Assembly (NCBI RefSeq): GCF_000423345.1
Contig: NZ_AUHU01000013.1
Coordinates: 61,773-125,772 of the forward strand
Direction of reading: 5' to 3'
From: Marinimicrobium agarilyticum DSM 16975
Lineage (GTDB): Bacteria > Pseudomonadota > Gammaproteobacteria > Pseudomonadales > Cellvibrionaceae
Length of the DNA stretch: 64,000 nucleotides
This document shows positions 36,884-45,346 of the stretch, piece by piece. The translations under genes and the position numbers were made by a program. The stretch's first letter is position 1. Every line of letters starts with the position of its first letter. The notes under the pieces were generated by a model. The model was not told the origin of the DNA. It made no database searches and worked only from the letters and a program-made list of their open reading frames with translations.

Positions 36884-37005
36884 CCCAGGGAGTGGGTGTT
36901 CTGTTCCGAAAACGCGATAAATACATCCCTGTAGCTCCCTCCCGGAACGCCGGACCGCTTCATCCCTGAAGAGAGGGTTTCGGAACAGAACACCCACTCC
37001 CTGGG
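36884..37005. repeat. Variable-arm palindromic element, copy A
   Basis: A perfect 28-bp inverted repeat: left arm 36884-36911 (begins CCCAGGGAGTGGG), right arm 36978-37005 (ends CCCACTCCCTGGG), around a 66-base interior. The interior begins CGCGATAAATACATCCCTGTAG, with a second CATCCCTG at 36961. Core motif and right flank (CTCCGTGCCAA) match copy C at 54976, but the arms are unrelated. It lies directly after rpoD. The 36853-37394 gap contains this copy, a REP-like unit and copy B, and no credible gene. Confidence 0.85.
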
Positions 37006-37090
37006 CTCCGTGCCAACTTCACGCTTAGTTGCGATTAACTGCCCATGGTCAATCTGCTGGGCATGGGTAGCTACGCTCGGCCCGTTGTAG

Positions 37091-37123
37091 CGTAGGGGGA
37101 TAAGCGCAAAGCGCGCATCCGCC
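37091..37123 (-). repeat. REP-like unit, diverged
   Basis: CGTAGGGGGATAAGCGC followed by AAAGCGCGCATCCGCC is the inverse-complement form of the unit at 32836-32868, with several changes. It sits between palindromic copies A and B. Confidence 0.5.
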
Positions 37124-37229
37124 GCGCCTCCCCCTCTTGTTTCTGTTTCAGCGATGCCAATCACCAAAAAACACGCCGATGTGTAGTAACATCTGGCGCA
37201 AAGTGGAATAGAACCGCTGAGGAGCGATG

Positions 37230-37322
37230 CGGGGTAAAGCCTTTCAAGACCGTGGAGCGGGGGACCCGCGATTCGAGCCCCCAGGGATGGGTTCACGGCG
37301 TGTCTTGAAAGGCTTTACCCCG
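37230..37322. repeat. Variable-arm palindromic element, copy B (inverted orientation)
   Basis: A perfect 21-bp inverted repeat: left arm 37230-37250 (CGGGGTAAAGCCTTTCAAGAC), right arm 37302-37322. Read on the minus strand the interior begins CGCCGTGAACCCATCCCTGG, matching the core of copies A and C; its arms match neither. It ends 72 bases before the PerM-like gene. Confidence 0.82.
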
Positions 37323-37394
37323 TAGCGCGCCGGACGTGATGCCGCCAACACCCTGAAAAAGAACCTAATCCAGCACGCAAGAAGGAATGAAAGA

Positions 37395-38462
37395 ATGAAC
37401 AGCAAAATGGAAACCCAGGCCTTTCTCTGGCTACTGGCGTTCGTCTCCCTGGCCTTCATCTGGGTACTACTGCCCTTCTTCGGCCCCATCTTCTGGGCCT
37501 GCGCGGTCGCCATCATCTTCGCGCCCGTCAAACAATGGCTGACACCCCGGCTCAGAAACAGCAACACCCTCTCAGCCCTGGTCACACTCGTCATCAGCCT
37601 AGTCATCGTCATCCTGCCGGTCATCTTCATCACCATGTCCGTCATCTCCCAAGGGATCAACCTTTACGAACAACTGGACGCCGGCAACATCGACCTCGAA
37701 AAAATCGTAACCGAAATCACCACCCGCTTCCCCTTCGCACAAGACGTGCTCCTGCGCTTCGATGTTAAACTGGATGACCTACAAGACAGAGTCACCGCAG
37801 CCGCCCTTGCCAGCGGTAAGTTTCTCGCAGAACACAGCCTCAACATCGGCCAGAACGCCTTCCAGTTTATCCTCAACTTCGGCGTCATGATCTACTTGAC
37901 CTTCTTCATGCTGCGCGACGGTCAACGGATTCTGGATGTACTCATGAGGGCCCTCCCCCTCGGGGATGAACGCGAACGCCTGCTGTTTGGCAAGTTTGCC
38001 GAAGTCACCCGCGCCACCGTCAAAGGCAACATCGTCATCGCCGCCCTCCAGGGCGCGCTGGGCGGCCTGGTTTTCTGGTTCCTCGACATTCCCGGCCCTG
38101 TGCTCTGGGGCGTGGTCATGGCGGTGGTCTCACTCATTCCCGCCGTGGGCGCAGCCCTCATCTGGGCACCCGTCGCCGTCTACCTCTTCGCCGTGGGAGA
38201 CTACGTCGACGCCATCGTCCTGACCGCCTTCGGTTCCATCGTCATCGGGCTGGTCGACAACCTACTGCGCCCGGTTCTGGTGGGCCGGGACACCAAACTG
38301 CCGGACTATATCGTGCTGCTTTCCACGCTCGGCGGCCTCGCCCTGTTCGGGATCAACGGCTTTGTCATGGGCCCGTTGGTTGCCGCCCTGTTTGTGGCCT
38401 CCTGGGGCATTTTCGTGCGCGAGTTCAACCCCCAATCCATTGAGCCCCCGAAAGACGCCTGA
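37395..38462 (+). CDS. AI-2E/PerM-family membrane permease
   Basis: A 355-residue inner-membrane protein with about eight hydrophobic segments: two at the N-terminus (LWLLAFVSLAFIWVLLPFFG), a soluble central region (about residues 85-145), and a C-terminal block including the family segment GVVMAVVSLIPAVGAALIW. Members have been called AI-2 exporters (TqsA) or PerM, but substrates are mostly unproven. The start has AAGGAATG upstream. It is a single gene with its own terminator. Confidence 0.88.
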   Translation: MNSKMETQAFLWLLAFVSLAFIWVLLPFFGPIFWACAVAIIFAPVKQWLTPRLRNSNTLSALVTLVISLVIVILPVIFITMSVISQGINLYEQLDAGNIDLEKIVTEITTRFPFAQDVLLRFDVKLDDLQDRVTAAALASGKFLAEHSLNIGQNAFQFILNFGVMIYLTFFMLRDGQRILDVLMRALPLGDERERLLFGKFAEVTRATVKGNIVIAALQGALGGLVFWFLDIPGPVLWGVVMAVVSLIPAVGAALIWAPVAVYLFAVGDYVDAIVLTAFGSIVIGLVDNLLRPVLVGRDTKLPDYIVLLSTLGGLALFGINGFVMGPLVAALFVASWGIFVREFNPQSIEPPKDA

Positions 38463-38493
38463 GGCTGTGCTAAACTCCCGCTCCCTTTCCCGG

Positions 38494-38525
38494 GCGGGCG
38501 GCTCCCCGGAGCCGCCCGCTTTTTG
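38494..38525 (+). terminator. Terminator of the PerM-like gene
   Basis: GCGGGCGGCTCC and GGAGCCGCCCGC form a 12-bp stem followed by TTTTT, beginning 32 bases after the stop. Confidence 0.88.
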
Positions 38526-38546
38526 TTGTAGCAGACCGGATCGACT

Positions 38547-39464
38547 ATGTGGTTCAAAAACCTTCGCCTTTACCAACTGACTGAAGACTTCACCCTGAGC
38601 GCCGAGGCCCTGGCCGACAAACTGAGCCAGGCACCGTTCCAACCCTGTGGCAGCCAGGACCTGATGCGCTACGGCTGGGTCCCCCCCGCTGGCGCCGACG
38701 CTCAGGATTATGTGCATGCCGCCAGCGGCTGCCTGATGATCTGCGCCAAGCGCCAAGAGAAAATCCTGCCCTCCGCCGTGGTGAACGAACACCTGGAAGA
38801 GAAGCTCTCCCATATTCGTTCCGAAGAAGGCCGCCCGGTGGGTCGCAAAGAGCGGCAGACGATGAAAGACGAAATCATCTTCGACCTGCTGCCCAAGGCC
38901 TTCAGCAAGTCCTCACGGGACTACGCCTTTATCGCACCACGGGAACGTCTGATTCTGGTGAACAGCTCTTCCGCCAAGAAAGCCGAGGACCTGCTCAGCC
39001 AACTTAGGGAGAGCCTGGGTACGCTCAAAGCCGTGCCCCTGACCCCGCAGCAGGCGCCCGCTCAGATGATGACCCATTGGCTGCGGGGCGAGCCTCTGCC
39101 GACGGATTTTGTGTTGGGGGAGGAATGTGAGTTTCAGGCCGGGAAGGACAGCCGGGTGGTGCGTTGCAAGAACGTGGACTTGAGCGCGCCTGAGGTGGCG
39201 AGCCACCTTGAGGCCGGGATGTTTGCCAGTAAGTTGGCGCTCACCTGGAAAGAGGCGATTCATTTTGTGATGGATGATCAGTTCGCGGTGAAGCGGTTGA
39301 AGTTTGAGGATCAGTTGCTGGAGCAGGCGGGCGATCGCAATCCGGAGACGGCCCAGGAAGCCTTTGACGCGGATTTTGCGGTGATGAGTATTGAGTTGGT
39401 GGCGCTGGTGAAGGCGCTTCTTCAGGCGTTTGGTGGGGCAGTTGAACCCGAAGCGTTGATGTAA
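38547..39464 (+). CDS. rdgC: Recombination-associated protein RdgC
   Basis: Ring-shaped DNA-binding protein that limits RecA loading. The 305 residues begin MWFKNLRLYQLTEDF and include SQDLMRYGWVPP and RKERQTMKDEIIFDLLPKAF, standard RdgC landmarks, and the length is typical (E. coli 303). It acts in the cytoplasm on duplex DNA. The gene is alone on its transcript, after a strong terminator. A REP pair follows it. Confidence 0.95.
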   Translation: MWFKNLRLYQLTEDFTLSAEALADKLSQAPFQPCGSQDLMRYGWVPPAGADAQDYVHAASGCLMICAKRQEKILPSAVVNEHLEEKLSHIRSEEGRPVGRKERQTMKDEIIFDLLPKAFSKSSRDYAFIAPRERLILVNSSSAKKAEDLLSQLRESLGTLKAVPLTPQQAPAQMMTHWLRGEPLPTDFVLGEECEFQAGKDSRVVRCKNVDLSAPEVASHLEAGMFASKLALTWKEAIHFVMDDQFAVKRLKFEDQLLEQAGDRNPETAQEAFDADFAVMSIELVALVKALLQAFGGAVEPEALM

Positions 39465-39499
39465 GGCGCCCAGCCTATTGAGTAATCTCGGGCTTTATT

Positions 39500-39589
39500 G
39501 GTAGGTGGCGCTTCGCTTACCTACCCTACGCGCGGCGGACTCTCTCGGGTCATTTGGCCGTAGGGTCGGTAAGCGAAGCGCCACCTACC
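39500..39589. repeat. Inverted pair of REP-like units, GGTAGGTGGCGC type
   Basis: Unit 39500-39530 opens GGTAGGTGGCGCTTCGCTTA and ends CCCTACG; unit 39559-39589 is its inverse with one change. They are separated by 28 bases in the rdgC/GNAT convergent gap. The 39500 unit is identical to the one at 55223. The arrangement resembles a BIME made of two REPs tail to tail. Confidence 0.8.
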
Positions 39590-39600
39590 ACTAACCGCTA

Positions 39601-40080
39601 TCACAACTCCCGAACCAAAATATCCACTTCCGTCCGGCTTATCCGCGCATCCCCCGCCGGGCGCCATCCGCGCTTGCGGTAAAACGCCTGCTGGTCGTCG
39701 GTGAACAACCACAGCGCCTTCTCACCCTGCGCCTTGGCGTAACGGCACGCGTGCTCCAGCAATGCCTCCCCCAAGCCCCCCTTTCGCACAGACGCCTCTA
39801 CGTACAGATTGCTCAACCACAGACGGTTGCCCGTTCCAGCGGCTTGATAACGAAGCAAACTGACGCTCCCCAAGGGCTGACCCGCTTTGTGAGCCACCAG
39901 GGTAACGGGAAGAGCGTCGCCGGAAAAGTGTTTGCGAATCTGCTCGATGCGCCGCTCGATCGAGGAGTTGAGGCCCCGGGAGACGCAATGCTCGTGGTGC
40001 CAGCGGCCGATGATCGCCAGCCAGGGCTCTAACTGAGGGGTGTCCGGGGTCAACGGCTCGATCGTAAGGCGTTCGGCCAT
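39601..40080 (-). CDS. GNAT-family N-acetyltransferase
   Basis: A 159-residue acetyl-CoA-dependent transferase. The acetyl-CoA-binding motif A is LSNLYVEASVRKGGLGEALLEHACRYA, where R-x-x-G-L-G replaces the usual Q/R-x-x-G-x-G/A, preceded by a beta-strand turn (PLGSVSLLRY); the C-terminal part (LWLFTDDQQAFYRKRGW) is the family motif B. The acceptor is not predictable. It follows lipA on the same strand by 32 bases. Confidence 0.82.
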   Translation of the reverse strand: MAERLTIEPLTPDTPQLEPWLAIIGRWHHEHCVSRGLNSSIERRIEQIRKHFSGDALPVTLVAHKAGQPLGSVSLLRYQAAGTGNRLWLSNLYVEASVRKGGLGEALLEHACRYAKAQGEKALWLFTDDQQAFYRKRGWRPAGDARISRTEVDILVREL

Positions 40081-40112
40081 TGCCCCTGGCTCCTGAGTGG
40101 CAGGAGGACGGC

Positions 40113-41126
40113 TTACTGAGCGGTCGCCAGCAGGTCGTCCACCACGCCCACGGCTTCACCGTGGGCCTGTTTGTCGGCGTGGTAGCTGGAGCGAACCAAC
40201 GGGCCACAGGCGGCGTGCTTGAAGCCCAGCTCGTGAGCGATGCGGGTGTACTCGGCAAACTCATCCGGGTGCACGAAGCGGTCCACCGCCAGGTGGTCTT
40301 TCGAGGGCTGCAGGTACTGGCCGATGGTGAGCATGTCGATATCGTGCTCGCGCATGTCCTTGAGGACTTCGATGATTTCCTCTTTGGTCTCGCCCAGGCC
40401 GACCATCAGGCCGGATTTGGTCAGGATGTCCGGACGGCGCTTTTTGTACTCCTTCAGAAGCTCCAGCGACCATTTGTAGTTGGCCCCCGGGCGCGCCTGA
40501 CGGTAGAGCCGGGGCACGGTTTCCAGGTTGTGGTTGAACACGTCCGGCGCTTCCTGCTCCAGAATGTCCAGCGCCGGGCCCATGCGGCCGCGGAAGTCCG
40601 GGGTGAGAATCTCCACCTGCAGGTTCGGGCTGTGAATGCGGGACTCGCGGATACAGTCGGCGAAGTGCTGGGCACCGCCATCGCGCAGGTCATCCCGGTC
40701 CACCGAGGTGATCACCACGTATTTGAGCTGCATTTCGGCGATGGCCTTGGCCAGGTGCGCCGGCTCTTCGGTATCCAGCGGGTTGGGCTTGCCGTGGCCC
40801 ACGTCGCAGAAGGGGCAGCGACGGGTGCAGATTTCACCCATGATCATGAAGGTGGCGGTACCGCCACTGAAACACTCCCCCAGGTTGGGGCAGTTGGCCT
40901 CTTCGCACACCGAAGAGAGATTGTTTTTGCGCAGAATCTGCTTGATCCGGTCCACCTCCGGTGAGGCGGGTACCCGCACACGAATCCAGTCCGGCTTGCG
41001 CTGGACTTCGTCGGACGCGATCACTTTGACCGGAATCCGCTCAACCTTGTCGGCATCGCGCAACTTTTCACCCTGGCGCAGGCGACGGGTGCGTTTGACG
41101 GGCTGTATTTCGGGGGTATCGGACAT
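40113..41126 (-). CDS. lipA: Lipoyl synthase
   Basis: Radical-SAM enzyme that inserts two sulfurs into protein-bound octanoyl groups. The 337-residue protein has the auxiliary cluster cysteines C74, C79 and C85 ([12 protein letters not shown]) and the radical-SAM cluster C100-x3-C104-x2-C107 (CTRRCPFC). The N-terminus is basic as in pseudomonad LipA. It follows lipB by 96 bases, so octanoyl transfer and sulfur insertion are encoded together. Confidence 0.97.
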   Translation of the reverse strand: MSDTPEIQPVKRTRRLRQGEKLRDADKVERIPVKVIASDEVQRKPDWIRVRVPASPEVDRIKQILRKNNLSSVCEEANCPNLGECFSGGTATFMIMGEICTRRCPFCDVGHGKPNPLDTEEPAHLAKAIAEMQLKYVVITSVDRDDLRDGGAQHFADCIRESRIHSPNLQVEILTPDFRGRMGPALDILEQEAPDVFNHNLETVPRLYRQARPGANYKWSLELLKEYKKRRPDILTKSGLMVGLGETKEEIIEVLKDMREHDIDMLTIGQYLQPSKDHLAVDRFVHPDEFAEYTRIAHELGFKHAACGPLVRSSYHADKQAHGEAVGVVDDLLATAQ

Positions 41127-41222
41127 GAAACTCTCTCGTCTCTCGATCTTTCGACCTCTGGGTAAAATCGAAGGGCTAAGTGCCTTGTGAGCAAGGCGGT
41201 ACGGCCTTTTGGGCCTCCGCGA

Positions 41223-41891
41223 TCAACGCGGTGGGCTGGGCATTGTACACGAATAGCCCAATTTCTGTACAAAGTGGTGGGTCAACCGAACCTTGACGTC
41301 CTCCATGGCGGGCGCCGGTGTCATCCGGTCCGCCATCTGGGTCATTTTCAGCCCCTGATAGCCACAGGGGTTGATCCGGCCGAAGGGCTCCAGGTCCATG
41401 TTCACATTCAGGGCCAGGCCGTGAAAGCTGCAACCGCGGCGCACCCGAAGGCCCAGGGAGGCGATTTTGTCGCCCTCGACATAGACGCCGGGGGCGTCGG
41501 GACGGTCGTAGGCGTCAATACCGTAGTCAGCCAGCAGCGCCACCAGTGTCTGCTCCAGGGCGGTTACCAGATCCCGCACGCCGATGCCCAGGCGCTTCAG
41601 GCTCAGTAGCGGATAGGCCACCAACTGGCCGGGCCCGTGATAGGTCACCTGCCCGCCCCGGTCGGCCTGCACCACCGGGATATCCCCTGGCAACAGCAGG
41701 TGCTCCGGCTTGCCAGCCTGGCCCTGGGTAAACACCGGCGGGTGCTCCACCAGCCAGAACTGATCCGGGGTGCCCGCGTCCCGCTCGTCGGTAAACTGGC
41801 GCATGCGGGCCCACACCGTCTCATAGGCCTCGCGACCCAGGTCGGCGGTTTCCAGAACCGTTTTCAGGTCCTCTGCGGACGCCACCGTCAT
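41223..41891 (-). CDS. lipB: Octanoyl-[ACP]:protein N-octanoyltransferase
   Basis: Moves octanoyl from acyl-carrier protein to lipoyl domains, supplying the LipA substrate. The 222-residue protein shows [17 protein letters not shown], the catalytic Lys K142 in GDKIASLG, and the acyl-accepting Cys C176 in INPCGYQG. It starts four bases after the ybeD stop, so ybeD-lipB-lipA form a transcriptional group at the distal end of the minus-strand cell-envelope block. Confidence 0.96.
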   Translation of the reverse strand: MTVASAEDLKTVLETADLGREAYETVWARMRQFTDERDAGTPDQFWLVEHPPVFTQGQAGKPEHLLLPGDIPVVQADRGGQVTYHGPGQLVAYPLLSLKRLGIGVRDLVTALEQTLVALLADYGIDAYDRPDAPGVYVEGDKIASLGLRVRRGCSFHGLALNVNMDLEPFGRINPCGYQGLKMTQMADRMTPAPAMEDVKVRLTHHFVQKLGYSCTMPSPPR

Positions 41892-41895
41892 CGGA

Positions 41896-42168
41896 TCAAA
41901 GCACCATTTTGGTGATGGAGCTGGCGATCAGCTCTTCATGAATGGTCTTCAGCTGCCGCTCGCCGGTGGCGGTGATGCGCACGGTCAGGGACTGATAGGT
42001 ACCATTGCGGCTGTCTTTGACGCGAATCTGCGTCTGATCGAAGCCGGGGGCGTGACGTTCCATCACGTCGATGACCAGTTCTCGCAGCTCGTCACCGGCA
42101 TCCCCCAACACTTTGATGGGGTAATCCTCACAGGGAAACTCGATCTTGGGGGGTTGTTGCTCAGACAT
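41896..42168 (-). CDS. ybeD: YbeD/DUF493 family protein
   Basis: A small 90-residue cytoplasmic protein of the YbeD family with an ACT-like fold; contains the [14 protein letters not shown] opening and the [12 protein letters not shown] strand. ATG 42168 ([12 protein letters not shown]) is preferred over a frame start at 42207. The family sits between dacA and lipB across gammaproteobacteria; the function is unknown. Confidence 0.92.
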   Translation of the reverse strand: MSEQQPPKIEFPCEDYPIKVLGDAGDELRELVIDVMERHAPGFDQTQIRVKDSRNGTYQSLTVRITATGERQLKTIHEELIASSITKMVL

Positions 42169-42262
42169 GGAACCGGCGCACCTCTCATTCGGTAGAAACA
42201 CCGGCATTATAACAGGCCGGAGGCATCCCTGCCCCGCAACCCAATGGGTACCCCGAGCGGAG

Positions 42263-43411
42263 TTACCCGAAGATTTTGATGAAAAACAGCTTGATGGCGT
42301 CGATCAGACGGGAGAAGAAGCCCGCTTCTTCCACCGGCTCCAGCGCCACCAGGGGCACATCCACCAGGCGCTCACCGTTCAGGTCGATGGTCAGGCTGCC
42401 CAGCTCGTCACCCACGGCCACCGGCGCCTTGATAATTTCATCAATATGCATTTGCGCGTCAAGCTTGTCTTCCGCACCGCGGGGAATCGTCAGACGGATA
42501 TCCTGGGACACGCCGATCACAACCTCTTCCTGCTTGCCCGCCCAGACGCGTTGGCGTTGCAGCTCATCGCCGGCGCTGTAAAGCGCCTGGGTCTGATAGT
42601 AACGGAAGCCATAAGAGAGCAGCTTTTCCGTTTCCGCCGCGCGGGCGTTTTCGCTGCTGGTACCCAGCACTACGGAAATCAGACGCATGTCCCGACGCAC
42701 CGCGGAGGCCACCAGGCAATAACCTGCCGCTTCGGTGTGACCGGTTTTCAGACCGTCAACGCTCTCATCGCGAAACAGCAGGCGGTTGCGGTTGGCCTGA
42801 TTGATACCGTTATAGGAAAAGTACTTCTCGCTGTACAGTGAGTAGTGATCGGGGTGGTCCTCGATCACGGCCTTGGCCAGAATCGCCAAATCCCGTGCGG
42901 TGGTGTAGTGCCCTTCCGCCGGCCAGCCGGTGGAGTTTTGAAATTGAGTGTTGACCATCCCCAACTGCGCAGCGGTCTGGTTCATTACATCGACGAAGCC
43001 CTCTTCGCTGCCGGCGATGTGTTCCGCCAAGGCGATACTGGCATCGTTACCCGACTGAATAATCACGCCGCGAAGCAGGTCAATCAATTTGACCTCGGTG
43101 CCCTCGCGCACGAACATTTTCGAGCCGCCTTTCTGCCACGCCTTGACACTGATGTTCACCATGTCGTTTTCACTGGCGCGGTTGCGTTCCACCTCTTCCG
43201 ACACAATGTAGGCGGTCATCATTTTGGTCAGACTCGCCGGAGGCAGGCGCTGATCGGCATTGTGTTCCACCAGCACTTTTCCCGTGTCCGCATCCATCAG
43301 CAAATAGGCAGTGGCCGCCAATTGCGGGGGCGAGGGAATAATCACCTCTTGCGCCTGAACTGTCAGGGTCAACAGCGTGAATACCGTGGCCAGGAGAAAC
43401 TTTTGCATCAT
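42263..43411 (-). CDS. dacA: D-alanyl-D-alanine carboxypeptidase (PBP5/6-type)
   Basis: Trims the terminal D-Ala from murein pentapeptides in the periplasm. The 382-residue product starts MMQKFLLATVFTLL with a signal peptide ending VQAQ. The active-site motifs are S60-L-T-K63, S120-G-N122 and K222-T-G224. The C-terminal SRLIDAIKLFFIKIFG is the amphipathic membrane anchor. The frame opens at 43492, but only the later ATG gives a signal peptide. It is followed by ybeD-lipB-lipA. Confidence 0.96.
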   Translation of the reverse strand: MMQKFLLATVFTLLTLTVQAQEVIIPSPPQLAATAYLLMDADTGKVLVEHNADQRLPPASLTKMMTAYIVSEEVERNRASENDMVNISVKAWQKGGSKMFVREGTEVKLIDLLRGVIIQSGNDASIALAEHIAGSEEGFVDVMNQTAAQLGMVNTQFQNSTGWPAEGHYTTARDLAILAKAVIEDHPDHYSLYSEKYFSYNGINQANRNRLLFRDESVDGLKTGHTEAAGYCLVASAVRRDMRLISVVLGTSSENARAAETEKLLSYGFRYYQTQALYSAGDELQRQRVWAGKQEEVVIGVSQDIRLTIPRGAEDKLDAQMHIDEIIKAPVAVGDELGSLTIDLNGERLVDVPLVALEPVEEAGFFSRLIDAIKLFFIKIFG

Positions 43412-43457
43412 TGTGTAACCGTTGTGTGAGTGAAACGAAAACGCGGGGAGTTTACCA

Positions 43458-44312
43458 CTACTCCCGGACGATATGGGTTTGGTCAATGGCATTTTTGCGC
43501 AGCTGTTCGCGCAAAGCCGTTACTTCTTCGGTTGTATGCAGTGGTCCAATACGAACGCGGTGCAGCACCGGTTCTTCGTCCGGGCTGTAAATCAATACCG
43601 GCTGATCGACAAACCGCTCGAGCTGCGTGCGCCGTTTCTCGGCGGCGTCGAGAGTGCTGAACGCCCCCACCTGAACAAACGTCATCGGCTGGTTCTTGGG
43701 CGCCGCCTGGGTAGTTTTGACCGGCGTAAAAGCGCCGGGTGCAGGCGTCCCCACGACAGGGGCGTCCCGGTTGGCTCTCAGAGGCGCGGGCGCCTGGTCC
43801 CCGGGCACAATAATTTCCACCTCCACCTGGGCCGTGCCCCGGGCGGCGAAGCCGAGCTTCTGGGCCGCGGCATAACTGAGGTCGATAATTCGACCGGCGT
43901 GAAAAGGCCCACGATCATTGACGCGCACCACTACCTGACGGCCATTGTCCAGGTTGGTCACGCGCACATAGCTGGGAATCGGCAGGGTTTTGTGGGCGGC
44001 GGTCATACCGTACATATCATAGGTTTCACCGTTGGAGGTCTTCCGGCCGTGAAACTTCTGCCCGTACCAGGAGGCAATACCGCGCTCTTTATACCCGGTT
44101 TCATCGTCCATCAGATGATAGGTTTTGCCCAACACCGTGTAGGGGTTTTTATTGCCCGCTAACGTGCGCGGTTCATGCCGGGGCTCGGCATCGGGGACGT
44201 GAGAGAGGTCGACCGGCCGGTCGGGCCCCCGGTCCTGCTCCTCCATCAGCGGTGCGCAGGCGACCACCAGTATACTCAGAGCCAAAACGGCAAGGCTTGC
44301 CCGGAATTTCAC
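43458..44312 (-). CDS. rlpA: RlpA septal lytic transglycosylase with SPOR domain
   Basis: Outer-membrane lipoprotein that cleaves denuded (stem-peptide-free) glycan strands at the septum. The 284-residue protein has a lipobox (ILVVAC, Cys19), a double-psi beta-barrel (GIASWYGQKFHGRKTSNGE and VVVRVNDRGPFHAGRIIDLS, including the catalytic-site Asp and His), and a C-terminal SPOR domain (FVQVGAFSTLDAAEKRR) that binds denuded glycan. The start overlaps the mltB stop by four bases. Confidence 0.95.
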   Translation of the reverse strand: MKFRASLAVLALSILVVACAPLMEEQDRGPDRPVDLSHVPDAEPRHEPRTLAGNKNPYTVLGKTYHLMDDETGYKERGIASWYGQKFHGRKTSNGETYDMYGMTAAHKTLPIPSYVRVTNLDNGRQVVVRVNDRGPFHAGRIIDLSYAAAQKLGFAARGTAQVEVEIIVPGDQAPAPLRANRDAPVVGTPAPGAFTPVKTTQAAPKNQPMTFVQVGAFSTLDAAEKRRTQLERFVDQPVLIYSPDEEPVLHRVRIGPLHTTEEVTALREQLRKNAIDQTHIVRE

Positions 44313-45334
44313 GATTGTGTCTCCATTGCGGTTTTTATGGCTTGACTCAATTGCTGGACGGCCAGCGCGTACAAATGGCTGCGGTTGTAGCGCGTGATGA
44401 CGTAAAAGTTCTGAAACGCCAGCCAGAATTCTTCCCCGAAGTCCCCCTCAAGCGCCAGCGCGTTGGCGGGCGTTTCCCCCGGCAACGGAAAAATCGGTAC
44501 CAGGCCCCGCGCTTGCCAGTCCTTGACGGTCTGCTCTGGCGGTTCGATTCGGTTCCAGTCTTCCTTCGCGCCCCGGTTCAGCGACGCGCCGGCCCGGGCG
44601 CGCACCGCCACGAGACCATCCCGCTGCCAGCCATGCTCGGCAAAATAATTGGCCACGCTGCCGATCGCATCGGTGGGGTTGTGCCAGATATCGACGAGAC
44701 CATCCCCATCGAAATCCACCGCGTAATGGCGGTAACTGGAGGGCATGAACTGCCCGAACCCCATGGCTCCGGCATAGGACCCCTTAAACGCCAAAGGGTT
44801 CTGTTTCTGTTCGCGCATGAGGATAAAGTACTGCTCCAGCTCCCGCCGGAAAAACGGGGCGCGGGGTGGGTAATCAAAGGCCAGGGTGGTGAGCGCGTCG
44901 ATCACCCGGTGGCTGCCCATGGTCCGGCCGTAGTTGGTCTCCACCCCGATAATCGCCAGAATCACCTCCGGCGGCACGCCGTAGGTGGCCTCCGCCCGCT
45001 CGAAGGCGTCCCGGTGAGATTGCCAGAACTCGACGCCCCGGGTCACCCGCAGAGGCTGCAGGAAAATCGGGCGATACTCGGCCCAGGTGCGGGTGCGCTC
45101 CGCCGGCCGGGCGATGGCTTCCAGAATGCCGTCCTGACGCTCGGCTTCGGCCATCCAGGCGCGCATCTGGGCTTCATCAAAGCCGTGATGCTCGGTCATT
45201 TCGGTGACAAAACGCTCGGCTTCCGGATGTTGACGGTAATCCGCAGACGCCGGTGCGCCAAAGCCCAGCGCCGTGATCAGGGCGGCAACCAGAGCGATAC
45301 CCAGGAATCGATTCAAAGACGTAAACCCTCTCAA
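44309..45334 (-). CDS. mltB: Lytic murein transglycosylase B
   Basis: Cleaves the MurNAc-GlcNAc bond with 1,6-anhydro product release. The 341-residue protein has a signal peptide (to about residue 31, ending PASA), the catalytic Glu in IIGVETNYGRTMG, and the family SYAGAMGFGQFMPSSYR segment. There is no lipobox, so it is a soluble form. The anhydro sugars it releases feed the AmgK/MurU recycling route encoded at 10 kb. It follows rodA by 12 bases. Confidence 0.95.
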   Translation of the reverse strand: MRGFTSLNRFLGIALVAALITALGFGAPASADYRQHPEAERFVTEMTEHHGFDEAQMRAWMAEAERQDGILEAIARPAERTRTWAEYRPIFLQPLRVTRGVEFWQSHRDAFERAEATYGVPPEVILAIIGVETNYGRTMGSHRVIDALTTLAFDYPPRAPFFRRELEQYFILMREQKQNPLAFKGSYAGAMGFGQFMPSSYRHYAVDFDGDGLVDIWHNPTDAIGSVANYFAEHGWQRDGLVAVRARAGASLNRGAKEDWNRIEPPEQTVKDWQARGLVPIFPLPGETPANALALEGDFGEEFWLAFQNFYVITRYNRSHLYALAVQQLSQAIKTAMETQS

Positions 45335-45346
45335 TTTTTCGGTTGG

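Noticed and set aside
36820..37296. 158-codon minus-strand frame in the gap after rpoD
   Set aside because: Spans the palindromic elements and REP-like unit; its translation is only the repeats read through.
37081..37330. Possible tRNA in the rpoD/perM gap
   Set aside because: The GGGGGACCCGCGATTCGAGCC stretch briefly resembles a T-arm, but no anticodon arm or acceptor pairing fits; it is the interior of palindromic copy B.
39500..39589. CRISPR-like repeat pair
   Set aside because: Only two units per site and in inverse orientation; CRISPR repeats are direct and regularly spaced.
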